From Uloborus plumipes (lineage: Eukaryota > Arthropoda > Arachnida > Araneae > Uloboridae): DNA of 64,000 nucleotides. Under the pieces are notes generated by a model. The model made no database searches, had not been told where the DNA came from, and saw only the letters and a program-made list of their open reading frames with translations. Shown here piece after piece: positions 1 through 11,212 of the stretch. The DNA lies in NCBI GenBank assembly GCA_038373865.1, contig JAXGGA010003924.1, positions 1-64,000 on the forward strand. The letters run 5' to 3'. Each line of letters begins with the position of its first letter. The stretch's first letter is position 1. The position numbers and the translations under genes are program-made.

Positions 1-1136
1 AGTATTACATTAAGTTACTCCTAACATACCCATGTATTAAGGTTCAAAGAAAATGGGGAAATACGTATAAGTCGAATGAAATGAACCGACTGTTACCAAT
101 GGGTAGGCATCTTTAGTAAACACAGCAATTTACAATTTACAGATATAATATTAAGCTTGCAATTTAAAACGTTACTAATGTCTAAGAAACTTCAAACCGT
201 TGCATAAAAGTTTGTAAATGAACATGAAATCTCTATTAAAAAGAAATTTTTTGGAAATGTTCTCTCTCTTTGGTCTTAAGTAGCAATAAAGCGCTTGAAG
301 TGTCTGCTAACATACCCGTAGATAGCATTCCAGAAAATCATGAAATACATGATGCGAAAACTATCGAATTGATCCATCCATCCTGGTCCTCAATTTATCA
401 GATGATTGGGGAAGTCTATTTCATTATCTTCGGTCCGAACTGACCGTAGGCGAAGTTCCTTCAATCGATGAGTGTCATATTTTGATGGGGGAGGAAGGAA
501 ACAGCCCAACGATTTGTCGCGGTCTTTTCTAAGCGGAAACTCTTTGATGGAACCAGGGGCGGATGGACAAAACCCATCTGAAGAAGGCCTTCTAGTTCCT
601 CTTCTCATTATTTCATATAACAGCAGACCCAGTTTGACGCACAATTGCAGACAATTCTACTCGCTTGATTGATCTCTGGCACCCCTCCCACTATATATAC
701 TCCAGCAAATGGAATCGGGATCGAAATCTGAGAGAATGTCCATCAACGAATCTTTGAAACGGGAATTTGTCCGCTGGGCAATCGGGTGCATCCTTTTTCC
801 ATTAATAACCGGACTGTTCAAAGCGATGAAAAAGCTCCAATATTTTAGACCATTCAAGTTAGTTTCGATGCAATTATGTTCTTCATTTCCCGTGACCACG
901 GATACAGTGATTGAAATCGGTTAGTTGGGGTTCTGGAAAGCGTACATTCCGTCAACGTATACATTCATGAGCTTTCAACGAAGTAAAAAGTTGAAATAAA
1001 ACGGTACTTCGTGAAGGGGGATATCTGAGGAAAATTAAATTTCTAATAAAAAAATAAATATGTTGTTTACAGGCATTAAAATTTGATTTCTGAAACTACG
1101 ACACTTTCGAAGACACTTGCTGCTATTATTGGTATT
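1..1136. other. Unassigned sequence, no gene recognised
   Basis: No known protein or RNA is visible. Positions about 370-960 are clearly less AT-rich than the surroundings and hold short overlapping open frames on both strands (60-84 codons). None shows a domain, splice signals in a convincing arrangement or a repeated pattern. It may be old single-copy sequence or a decayed exon. I assign no function. Confidence 0.4.
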
Positions 1137-3150
1137 GGGTCATTCCATGTCAAGTGATCCAAAATCTGAGAAAAAATTTCCCTCACATTTTTATAATTCT
1201 TTCAAATTTGGCTCATCAATTGCATCCCTTGAGGTAATCAAAAGTCTCAATATTTAGATTTTTATTTCTGTTATTATTTTATTTATGAGACTTTGAACTT
1301 TGGAAAAACCCTCGTTTTTCCATGGATGAGCGAACATAAAATTGACCATAACTCGGCACCAAATATAGATTGAACGATTTAGTAAATGGCATTTTAAAGT
1401 ACGTTAGTTGCCGTTTAATCTGATATGCAACATGACTAATTTTATAAAAATTTTATTTTTTAAATGAAATTTAAATTTCAAATTTAAATTTCTCGAAAAA
1501 CATATAATGAATTTTTTTCAAAAAATATCAAAAATTTTTGTGTAGTTCATCTTTGTTTGTACAAATTTTTAGATTGGGATCTTAATGGGATCATATTTTT
1601 TTACATTTCTTAATAAAACTGTATAGGAAAAAAATGATATTTTTTAGATTATATTTATTTAAATACTAAGTTCTCTTGCTTGTGATGGTCTAAAAAGTAG
1701 TAAGTAAACATGAATATGCTTGAAGTGAGCTGGCATGAGCTTGTAGATTGGTCAGGTTCCTCCCCCCCTCCCTCCCTGCACAACCACTCTTTTTTATTTC
1801 AAAACTGTTCAAAATGTTTAAAAAAAAACCTTTTTGGTACAAAATGAATAGTAAACTTATTTAAAGTTGGTAAATGGGTTTCCTTATAACTAGACGAAGT
1901 ATCCCCCTCCTCCACTCACATATACCATTAACACTATACTAATATGACGTCTAACCTGGGGATTGAATGGAGGATTATTTTTACCCTAGGTATATGTATT
2001 GTTTTTTGACGAAGTGTTTCTTTTTCGATCCGAACTTCACAAAGTGTACTTCCATTCAATATCTGAAATTTAACTTATGATCCATTTCATCTCCTACCCC
2101 AGCACCAATCTTCAATTTTGTAGGGAGGAAAGAAATGGTTCGCCCCAAGATCATAGCAAACAGCGAAATAGCACTGTTTCTCCTTGTTTTCATTGTTTTT
2201 TCTATTCTTTTCGCACAAAACTGAAAAGAAATCGAAGTACTAGATCATATGTCTGTGTCTCCATAACTGTCTTTCAACATTATCTACTGTGCAGCTGTTA
2301 TTTAATTTTTTTTTTAAATTGTTTGTTTTCTTTTTCGTTTTGTTGTAAAGGACAGTAATACAGCAAGACATTTCTATAAATACATATATTAAAATCTATT
2401 ATAGATTAAACAAACACTGCTTTTTTGAGCATAACCTCTCATGTCGTTTAATTTCTTTACAGACTGCTCCCCCCTTACCCTACCTTCCCTCTTCAGACTT
2501 TTATTTTTTTTTATCATCCCTCTCCCCCCATTTCAAATCCTTAGTCTGTACTGATATCTGGTAGTGTTTCAGTTTGTTTTGTTCATTACTCTTTCTTATA
2601 AGCTCATGAACTTTGTCCAATAAGCGAAAGGAAAGGCAGTTATGGGGACTGACATATGACCTGATACTTTGATTTTTTTTTTTTTTTTTTTTTCAGTTTT
2701 GTGTGAAAATAATGGGAAAACATTATGAGAACAAGGGGAAACAGTGCTATTTTGCTGTTTGCTATGATCTTGGGGAGAACCATTTCTTTTCTCCCTCTAA
2801 AATTAAAGATTGGTGCTGGGTTAGGGGATAAAATGAATCATAAGTTTAAATTCAGTTATTGAATGGAAGTACACATTGTGAAGGTCGGATTGAAAATGAA
2901 ACACTTCGTTTGTAAAACAATATATACCTAGGGTGAAAATGATCCTCAAATCAATCCCCAGGTGAGACGTTATACAGTGCGTCGCAAAAGTTTAAGCACA
3001 ACCAAAATCTTTTGATAAGACGAAAAGTATACACCAAATAGATTTGAAATTTTTACTGTAATTAAACAAACAGCTTACAAATCTATGTTTCGAATTTGGA
3101 AACAATTCATAGAAATTAAAATACGATTACATGATAAAATCAAAATTTTG

Positions 3151-3172
3151 CTGTCGCGAAAGTTTAAGCACA
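3151..3172 (+). repeat. Inner transposase-binding-like repeat, left end of nested Tc1
   Basis: The motif resembles the outer terminal repeat (CGCAAAAGTTTAAGCACA) but reads TCGCGAAAGTTTAAGCACA. It lies ~175 bp inside the left end and has a mirror at 4310-4331. By analogy with IR/DR elements it is probably a second transposase-binding site. The binding role is inferred. Confidence 0.6.
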
Positions 3173-3212
3173 AAAACGGAATTATATATATTTTAGAATG
3201 CATAAAAATCTT

Positions 3213-4204
3213 TTAATAGTCTATGGTGTTACCGTTGCATCTGAGGAGTTCGATTATGCGATTTTTCATCGATAGCACGAGATTATGGAAGGTTTCGGGA
3301 GTTAGTCTGTACCAGGCTTCCTTGATTGCAGATTTAAGCTCTTGCACAGAGCAATACTGCTTCCCATTCTGGTATACGTCACGTGCGAGAATTCCCCAGA
3401 TGTTTTCTATGGGATTTAGATCCGGGCTGAGTGCTGGCCAGTTCATTACACTAATATTTTGAGAAGCAAGCCATTCTTTCGTACTACGGGAATTGTGTAT
3501 TGAAGCGTTGTCTTGCTGAAAAATCCAACCAGGACCACCTAGGACTTCACCAAATGGTAACAAATGCTTTCTCAGGGTATCTTGATATTTTTTTGAATTT
3601 TGTCTACCCTTTAGAGAGCCAAGAGAAGTTTGTCCGTTGAAGCAAAAAGCGCCCTATACCATGACTGAGCCACCACCATGTAGCCTACTGAATACGCACT
3701 TGGGATCTTTCCTCAAGTTACGCCAGTAGTATGAGAACCCATCTGGACTGTCTAAATTCCATTTTTTTTCATCAGAGAACGCAACAGTAATCCATTCGTC
3801 ACTATAATGCATATGATGCTTTGCCCACTGCAGTCTTGCTTGTTTGTGACACTTTTTCAGAAAAGGTTTTCGAGCTAAATTTGTTTTTTGATAAATACTG
3901 ATTCTTTTATTCGTCTGCTTATGGTATCACGTGATAATTTTGTTACAAGTCTTTTTATTTGATTAAGTGACAAATTTTCAGCTAAGGCCTGTTTTTTAAT
4001 TCTTCTATCCTCACGAGAGGTAGTTTTTCTCGGTTTTCCTGAGCGAAACGCAGGTTTGAATTTATTTCTAAGTTTCAGAACATTATAAATACAACGTTTA
4101 GATCGATTTAAAATCACTGAAATTTGCATAACAGAGTTACCTTCTACTTTTAGCTTCCAGAGTTTTACAACTTCTTCAGACGAGAACTGTAGTGACTTCG
4201 GCAT
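3213..4204 (-). pseudogene. Tc1-type transposase, DD34E, broken by a frameshift and a stop
   Basis: It would encode a cut-and-paste transposase that binds the element ends and inserts at TA. Reading from the ATG at 4204, the N-terminal ~105 codons carry the helix-turn-helix DNA-binding region (VVKLWKLKVEGNSVMQIS, then the GKPRKTT linker). A one-base frame change near 3905-3915 shifts the frame. The continuation holds the first catalytic Asp (VAFSDEKKW), then a TAG at 3656-3654 where the family has Trp (GSVMV-stop-GAF). The C-terminal part has the second Asp (FQQDNASIH) and the Glu (SPDLNPIENIWG) with 34 residues between, the DD34E spacing. About 330 residues in all, normal for the family. The copy is dead with only two disabling lesions visible. 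Confidence 0.92.
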
Positions 4205-4309
4205 CTTGATATCACTTTAAGCCATTGCTACACGAAATAACTCGTTCAAAAGAACCGCACTGGTTCTTCACACATCACGTTTCAAGAGGTATTTGCATAA
4301 AATCTTATC

Positions 4310-4331
4310 TGTGCATAAACTTTTGCGACAG
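4310..4331 (-). repeat. Inner transposase-binding-like repeat, right end of nested Tc1
   Basis: This is the inverted counterpart of 3151-3172 (TGTGCATAAACTTTTGCGAC), also ~175 bp from its outer end. The symmetric placement supports an IR/DR terminal structure. Confidence 0.6.
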
Positions 4332-5601
4332 CCAAAAAAATATCTTTTGTATTTTCTGATTTTCGTTGCGGTTATATTTTTCAAAACTTCAAACACTTCA
4401 TTAGAGTCATAGTAGCCACTTACAGTATAAATATGAAAGCATTCTGCTGAAAAGATTTCGTTTTATTCAAAAATTTGCATAGTGCTTAAACTTTTGCGAC
4501 GCACTGTATTAGTATAGTGTTAACGGTATATTTGTGTGGGGGAAATGCTGTACTTCGTCTTGTTATAAGGAAGTCTATTTACCAACTTTAAATAAGTTTA
4601 CTATTCATTTTGTATCAAAGAGGTTTTTTTTAAACATTTTGAACAGTTTGCGGAAAAAATGGTTGGACCGGGAAGGGAGGGATGGAGAGCTGACCCATCT
4701 ACAAGTTCATGCGAGCTCACTTACCTAGGGTAAAAATAATAGTATTCAATCTTCAGGTTAGACATCATATTAGTAGAGTGCTAATGGAATATTTTGATGG
4801 GGGTGGGATACTTCGTCTAGTTATAAGGAAACCCATTTACCAACTTTAAGTAAGAGTTTACTATTCATTTAGTACAAAAAAGTTTTTTTTTAAACATTTT
4901 GAATAGTTTTGAAATAAAAAAGAGTGGTTGTGCAGGGGAGGGAGGGCGGGGGGGGGGGAGGAACCTGACAAATCTACAAGCTCATGGCAGCTCACTTCAA
5001 GCATATTCATGTTTACTTACTACTTTCTAAACCATCACAAGCAAGAGAACTTAGTATTTAAATAAATATAATCTAAAAAATATCATTTTTTTCCTATACA
5101 GTTTCATTAAAAAATTTAAAAAAATATGATCCCATTGAGATCCCAACCTAAAACTTTGTACAGACAAAAGTGAAATGCACAAAAAATTTTGAAAATTTTT
5201 TGAAAAAAAATTATTATATTTTTTCCGAGAAATTTAAATTTTAAATTTAAATTTCATTTTTTAAAAAATGAAATTTAAATAAAATGAAATTTAAATTTTT
5301 GTAAAATTAGTCATGTTGCATATAAGATTAAACGGCAACTAACGTACTTTAAAATGCCATTTACCAAATCGTTCTATCTATATTTGTTGCCGAGTTATGG
5401 TCCCTTTTATGTTCCCTCATCCATGGAAAAACGAGGGTTTTTCTAAAGTTCAAAGTCTCATAAATAAAAAAATAATAGAGATAAAAATCTAAAAATTGAG
5501 ACTTTTGATTACCTCAAGGGGTACAATTGATGAGCCAAATTTGAAAGAAATACAAAAGGTAAGGGAAAAAAACGTTGGATCACTTGACATGGAATGACCC
5601 T

Positions 5602-6177
5602 ATAGCATTAATTTAAACGAATATCCTGAATGATTGAAAGTCGCTTTGCAATGTTAGAAATCATATATTCTATCAATAAATTTGTTCTTGAAATAGTAAT
5701 GCGAACAAAATAAGTATTGAATCGTACTTTAAAAGGAAGTTACTCAAATGACAAGGAAAGCAAAATTTATTTATTTTTTCATGCCCATAGATTTATTATT
5801 GCATTCGTTTTGTTACATATCTATTTAACTGCAAAGTAATTAAAGACACAATTACAAAGAGGTGAAAAAATAAAACAGAAAAGGTTCTTTCAAACATGTG
5901 TTCCATAAATCTTATGCAGAATGAAAGTTTGATTTGCTTTGTGTAATTTTTTTAACAAAGAGCCATTTTGGTAATTACATAATTTTAGAACGCCAACTTT
6001 TAAACCTCTTAGAAAGTGAGAAGCATTTCTACCTTTTCAAAATGTAAGATAATCAAACATATTCCTTGAAATCTTTCTACATTTCCAGCACGTATTCTGT
6101 ACGTAAAGTTATTAGAAATATGTACAAAAATGAGGGAAAAAATACATACAGTTCAAGTAAATATTTATATATATATA
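5602..6177. other. AT-rich spacer between the foldback element and the second Tc1
   Basis: I see no gene, tandem repeat or element end here. The last bases are a TATATA run that supplied the TA target (6176-6177) of the following Tc1 copy. Confidence 0.5.
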
Positions 6178-7593
6178 CACTGCTCGACATTGAAAATGCA
6201 ACACCAAGAAGGAGTGGTCAGAAATTGATGAAATTTGGTAAGAAGACAGAGACAGCATGGAACAATAAGTGATATTTATTTCAAAATAAATAAGCAAAAT
6301 TTAGAGCGAGGACGGCGTCGGCTCAGTAAGAAGTAGGACCACCGCGGACAGCGATGCACGAAGAAACACGTCTAGGCATGGGGTCAATAAGCCTGCGGAT
6401 GGTGTCCTGAGGGATGGCACTCCATTCCCTTTCAACCAACCATTGCCTTAATTCGTCCTCTGAACGAGGCAGTGACAGGTTCTGCAAACGGCGTCCAATC
6501 ACGTCCCACACATGTTCGATTGGTGACAAGTCAGGAGAGTATGGTGGCCAGGAAAGCATCTGTACACCTCGTAGAGCATGTTGGCTGATTCGAGCACTGT
6601 GAGGCCGGGCATTATCCTGTTGAAAAATTGCATTTGGCAGACCCTGAAGGTAGGGGATTGCCACCGGCCGCAGTACATTATCTACATATCGTTGGGCCGT
6701 CATAGTGCCCCGAATACGAACTAGAGGTGATACGGAATTGTATGCAATAGCGCCCCAAACCATTATGCCACGTTGTCGCGCTGTGGGGCGTTCCACAGTT
6801 ACTACCGGATTCGATCTTTCTCCACGTCGACGCCACACACGTATGCGATGACTATCGCTGGACAAACAGAAGCGGGATTCATCTGAGAGCACTACGGTTT
6901 GCCCTTCTGCCATCCACGTCGCTCTGGTCCGGCACTATTCCAAACGTTGGAGTCTGTACTGTGAGGTCAATGGCAGTCTTCTTAGCGGGCGCCGTGATTG
7001 CAGGCCACGTGCAACCAGTCGACGGGAAATGGTTCTGGTCGACACAGAAACATCCAAGGTACCTTGCACGTGCTGCAGAATCGACGTACAAGTGACTTGC
7101 GGGTCCGTCGCAGCTTGTCGGTGAATCCGTCGATCCAAGCGGTCTGACGTTACTCTGGCTGCACCTGCACCCCTCAATGTGGCTACATTTCCTCTTTCCA
7201 ACCATCTCCGACACAGCCGATGCACAGTGCTTGCATCCATGTGGGTATCAGCTGCAATTTGACGTATGGACCATCCTCCTCTTCTCAGTCCGATCACCTT
7301 GTAAAGTCGTCTATATGCTGGAAGTGTCTTCGTTGAGGACGGCGTGGCATTTCCTCCTATCACACGTATCCTTCGAGACAAAAACCAAATTTCTCCGATA
7401 ATTAGTCTGGCAGAAAAACCAACATGAACATAGCCCACTTTTCAACTTCATTCTCTTATATCTTACTTCACGTGCGTCGGAGAGCTGCGCATTTCATATC
7501 ATTTGCATAACTCAGTGACGTGCGTCTACGGTAAAATTTGCATGAATTTCTGACCACTCCTTCTTGGTGTTGCATTTTCAATGTCGAGCAGTG
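6178..7593 (-). mobile_element. Second Tc1-like transposon (different family), near-perfect ends
   Basis: The flanks are TA (6176-6177 and 7594-7595). The inverted ends start CACTGCTCGACATTGAAAAT and match for roughly 50 bases before diverging, ending in AGGAGTGGTCAGAAATT on both sides. It spans 1416 bp, usual for Tc1-like elements, and is noticeably more GC-rich than its surroundings. The long matching ends imply a fairly recent insertion. The transposase on the minus strand is disabled. Confidence 0.95.
6323..7350 (-). pseudogene. Tc1-like transposase, one frameshift and one stop
   Basis: The likely original start is the ATG at 7350-7348 (MPRRPQRRHFQHIDDF follows). That frame stops after ~20 codons because bases appear lost near 7295-7305, and the rest continues in another frame. 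The HTH region follows (GGWSIRQIAADTHM, then VHRLCRRWL). At 6937-6935 a TAG replaces the Trp expected in the LQW-C motif; downstream the same frame stays open to 6323. Catalytic residues are present: VVLSDESRF, FQQDNARPH and SPDLSPIEHVWD. I count 32 residues between the second Asp and the Glu, two fewer than the usual 34. Tc1 transposases typically have ~340 residues and this fits. A 167-codon frame opening at 7438 is the frameshifted N-terminal part. Confidence 0.93.
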
Positions 7594-7595
7594 TA

Positions 7596-8659
7596 TTTTT
7601 AATTCTAAATTTAAGAAGCATTCAAACGTAATAAAGAGCCAAATATATGTTTAGTTTAAAAAATAAGCTCTTACATATTTACTAAATATTTATTTAAAAA
7701 CAATAAAATAATTTAAAAAATGAATTACAACTTTTGCTAGTAAAACCATCAGATCTAAAGATTTTATTCCTTAACGGTAATAGTAAAGCGTTGTTGATGA
7801 TATGAATCCAATTTGTTTTGGCAGTGAAATATACCAAACAGAAGCAGAAGACTGTCGGAACAATTAATCTGAGTTTTTGAATCGTTGCCAAATCTGCTAG
7901 CTAGGAGTTTGTGTATGACAGCCAAACATGTTTTAACGCCTAATATATTTAAATGAATGATTCGTTGTGGCGCCTTTAATGATTTTGAATTTCACTCAGT
8001 ATAACTGTAAACTTATTCACAAATGCAATTATGATAATTTCATATCATGTCAGACTTGAACTTATTTTAAAGGATCAATGCTTTTTAAACATTTCGCACT
8101 TCTTGCTAATATTCTTCCCGCACAGAATTATAAAATTGTTTATAGACAATTCATCATTTCTAAGCGAGCAAGAACAAGCAGAAATTAATAAAGTATTAAT
8201 TCCGTAAATAACCGCTGAGGTGTCATTTTCATTTAAACCTACCATTGTTGCAGATTCTCAGACGTAAAAAAATAAATAAATAAATAAATGAAGAAAAAAA
8301 AACAATTCCTGAAAAGAAATGATAACTGTAGACCGGCTCAGACCCACAATAAGTCTTGTACCAATTTTTGCCAACAACCAAAGGAAGTCGACAAGAGCTC
8401 TACTGCGATTCGATTAAAGCTCTCAATTAAAAAAAAAAAGAATTAGCTCAAGAAAAGATGCAAAAGTTGAATAGAACTATTAAATAGCATTTTTTCCTCC
8501 AAAAATATTTTCTAAACGAAAGAAAAGGGTAATTTTGTTGAAGTGAACAAATCTTTGATTCAATTAAACTATGCATAATTTCATATTGTCACTTAAGCTC
8601 TATTTACCACGACAAATTTTGTATGAATTTATTCAGTTCGTCTATATTTTCGTCACATT
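7596..8659. other. AT-rich sequence, nothing recognised
   Basis: It contains an (AAAT)n-type microsatellite near 8268-8292 and several A-runs. No coding signal, element end or RNA is visible. Confidence 0.5.
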
Positions 8660-9010
8660 CACCATTTGCCTAAATATCACTCACTAAAATGCCCCATAAG
8701 TTTCCATTTGAATTGTGGACGGGGCGTTTGGCAAACCAATTCCAAAAAATTATCTTCAAAGTCATGAAACCATGACTTTGCGTAGCTTGAGGTATGAGCG
8801 GACGCGTTGTTTTGTTAAAATAAATCATTTCCGTTTGTGATAATGAGTTCCTTTGGCAATATATTAAGGACTAGAAAATCTCAATAATCCTAGAATGTGT
8901 TTTTGATCTTGTAAACTCTGTATCAGCAACAAAGCGATATCTCGACTAATTACATGTCCTCTTCCGAATTCACGCTTAGTAAAGATAACATGTTCTTGAC
9001 GCATATCATG
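8660..9010 (-). pseudogene. Decayed Tc1-like transposase fragment (left half of an inverted pair)
   Basis: On the minus strand a frame reads FTKREFGRGHVI, and further on SAHTSSYAKSWFHDFEDNF and then KLMGHFSE. These align with the Tc1 catalytic core: the GGGHVMVWG block, DNA-x-HTS-x-K-WF, and the NPIENLWG block. Most catalytic residues are lost and several stops interrupt it. It is partnered by a related fragment on the opposite strand at 9088-9425. Confidence 0.65.
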
Positions 9011-9087
9011 CTTATAGCATCAAACGGTGCCTGGCCTGTCAATGTCGAGTTCCATATTGACCTGCGCTTTAGATAGTATAGGCGAGA

Positions 9088-9425
9088 TATGCGTCGTGAA
9101 CAGAGTTTCTTTACAAAGCCTCAATTCGAAAGAAGACACGTTATTGTTTGGGTACACCTCGTTGTAGGTGGAGTCGCTCCCACAGTGTTTATAAAACCAA
9201 AAACACATTCCAAAATCATTAAGATGTTCCGAAGTTTAATATGTTGCCAAAGGTGTTCCTTTTCACAAAGTCTCTTCTTTTTCTCAAGACAAAGCGTTCT
9301 CTCATACCTCAAGCATGATTTCAGGTCTTTGAAGTGAATTTTTTTGAACTGGTTTGCTAAAACCCGGTCCTATGTCAAATGAGAACTTTAGTTTTAGGAG
9401 CATTTTAGTGAGTTATACTTAAGTA
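9088..9425 (+). pseudogene. Decayed Tc1-like transposase fragment (right half of an inverted pair)
   Basis: The plus-strand frame reads FTKPQFERRHVIVWVHLVVG, then SVLSYLKHDFRSLK and EHFSELYLSKW. It matches the same Tc1 catalytic region, and the same order of motifs, as the minus-strand fragment at 8660-9010. DNA landmarks shared in inverted orientation include AAAAACACATTC, ATATTGCCAAAGG and CTCATACCTCAAGC. The two halves diverge from a centre near 9020-9080. Stops and loss of the DDE residues show it is dead. Confidence 0.65.
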
Positions 9426-9593
9426 AATGGGGAATGTTATGAGAATAAGGGTGAACTGAATAAATTCATACAATATTCTTATCGTGCCGGCTGTTGACGA
9501 AAAAAAAAAAAACACTGTCTAAAAATTATTTTTGCCAAAAAAAATTTAGTGTTTTGTTACACATTACTTTAATGAATAGCATCCGAAAGCTAA

Positions 9594-9667
9594 GATGCTG
9601 TGTCACGATTGGATAGAGCATTGAGCTGGAAACGCGAAGATCGTAGGTTCGATCCTACTATGGGCTT
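9594..9667 (+). pseudogene. tRNA-like sequence (degenerate tRNA or tRNA-derived SINE head)
   Basis: A B-box GGTTCGATCC (one base shorter than the GGTTCGANNCC consensus) sits in a T-arm with a perfect 5-bp stem GTAGG/CCTAC. Upstream, TTGAG-CTGGAAA-CGCGA can form an anticodon arm with one mismatch, giving GGA at the anticodon position. GGATAGAGC resembles the 3' half of a D-arm. I see no matching acceptor stem, so it is probably not a functional tRNA. No SINE body or tail is obvious. Confidence 0.45.
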
Positions 9668-9668
9668 C

Positions 9669-11208
9669 GTCGCTTTTTATTGACTCTTTTCAGCGTTTAA
9701 TTTAAATCCAAATCTCCAAGAATATACAATTTACACCCATTGTGACATTTTAAAACCACAGTTGTACTGTTGCATTAAAACAAGAAAAGATTTTTTTTTT
9801 ATTTTAGCGTGGTAATTTAGCATGATGAATGATATTTCTTAAATGTGCTTTTTTTGTTGTTGTTTCCTTTATGCTTTATAAAACTACGAAAGTAAGGCAT
9901 CATTTATTTTTCTTTTAAATCAGCGAAAACACTTCTGTGTGAATTCCTAAGCATCAAAAGACGACTGTGTCAAATTTAGTAAAGATCCGACTCAAATTGT
10001 AGATTTGCATAAGAACTGTTCCGGCAAACGGGGCATTTTACAGCCTGAAAAAATTTCGTTTTTGAAAGGGATAAAGATACTAAGTTTATTTTTGAAACTT
10101 CAAATTATATGTATCTAGGAATAATTTTCCAGTATTTTGTTTTTTTAGTGGCAACAGGACATCAAAGATGGCTGACACCGCTGAATGGTGTAGAGTAAAA
10201 AACCATGTTCTTTTCAATGTTATTTTACTTTGTTTTCATATTAAGTCGGACATTTCTGTTTTAAAAAAAGGTGAGTGTCTTTTTCATTTTATGATTTATT
10301 TTAAGGATTTTACTGCAGTACAACTAATTTTATTACAAGTTAAAGTTATCAGGAATTTTTCCCCGCACGTGATAGAATAGTTGTATACTTGGAAATTTAT
10401 ACTAAACTAAAAGCTGAAGCTGGGAATGATTATGACTTGTACGCAAACTTACGATGCATTAAGATTTCTTAAAATATTCTAAAATAATTTCAATTTAATA
10501 ATTAATTATAAGGTAATTAAAATTGTCTTACGCGTGACGCCACGTTCAGGGTATTTTGATTTTCAGCAAAATTAGCTCTGCACAAAAATTTCTAAGTATT
10601 ACTGTTGTTTCTATGTACAGTTTTTTGTTTTGGAATAAGTCCGGAGGAATAAATCATATTTAGTAATGAATCTTATTCCTAATTCTAAAATAAGTACATG
10701 TTAAATTTGCTTTTTATGCTGACAGGAAAATATGAAGAAATCATTTTACCTGGTAATATTTTGCAACTTCTCATAGAAAGGAAGTCGTTGATGGTGTGGT
10801 GGGTGATGCAAGACTTGTTCGTCAAAAGGTAATGAGTAAAGACGAAAAGCAATTAGTTCGATGTAACAAAGATTTTGCAAACTTCGCAGAAAACTCACCC
10901 TAAGCCCGATAGTGTTCTACGTTGGAAAAGCGGAGGTAGAAAAAACACATGGGGGCTGGGGGGGCAGCAAGAATCCCCGAAAAAAACCTATAAGCATCAA
11001 AGGCATATCTAGCTTCCATGAAGATCAGTGCGATGGCGAGGACATAACATGCAGAACACACTGCCTTTCGGCAGGAAACTTCCGCATTTCAATCGAACAG
11101 TTTCACAAAATTAATTTCAAAGAGACCAAGATGTGGAAAATGGATCATTGTTTACTATGATAGGTTCCATCTAAAATAGTTAAAAGGATGGAAAGAAACG
11201 CATGTGTT
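9669..11208. other. Mostly AT-rich, one weak exon candidate
   Basis: Near 10156-10270 a T-rich tract ending in AG precedes an ATG (10168) and 34 open codons, closed by AAAAG followed by GTGAGT at 10271. This would make a plausible short first exon, but no partner exon fits in phase. Around 10880-11160 the sequence is less AT-rich, with a G-run near 10950 and an 82-codon frame that resembles nothing I know. Confidence 0.3.
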
Positions 11209-11212
11209 ATAA

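Larger units (their letters stand above)
2975..4506 (-). mobile_element. Tc1-type transposon nested in the foldback element
   Basis: The element is bounded by TA on both sides (2973-2974 and 4507-4508) and has matching ends CAGTGCGTCGCAAAAGTTTA and its complement. A related motif recurs inside each end (about 3151-3172 and 4310-4331, CTGTCGCGAAAGTTTAAGCA-like). Each end therefore has an outer and an inner repeat, the IR/DR layout known from some Tc1 elements such as Sleeping Beauty. It encloses a broken transposase on the minus strand. It lies in the right arm of the foldback element, whose sequence resumes directly on both sides, so it inserted later. Confidence 0.93.
1137..5601. mobile_element. 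Foldback-type element with ~0.85-kb inverted arms, host of a nested Tc1
   Basis: The outer ends are inverted copies: GGGTCATTCCATGTCAAGTG at 1137 and its complement ending at 5601. Similarity continues inward for about 860 bp (1137-1995 against 4735-5601), including shared C-rich/G-rich tracts (1760 and 4945) and the A/T palindromic stretch near 1470 and 5240. A second inverted block pairs about 1990-2220 with 2690-2970. The right side is longer because 4509-4733 and 4735-5000 are two tandem copies of the same arm segment. The middle (2230-2690) shows no protein. The ~4.46-kb span includes the 1.53-kb Tc1 insertion. I could not find a convincing target-site duplication. Long arms and lack of coding suggest a non-autonomous foldback or long-TIR element. 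The superfamily is unknown. Confidence 0.8.

Noticed and set aside
9594..9667. Functional tRNA gene
   Set aside because: The T-arm and anticodon arm fold, but the acceptor stem and D-stem do not, and the T-loop is one base short. Reported only as tRNA-like.
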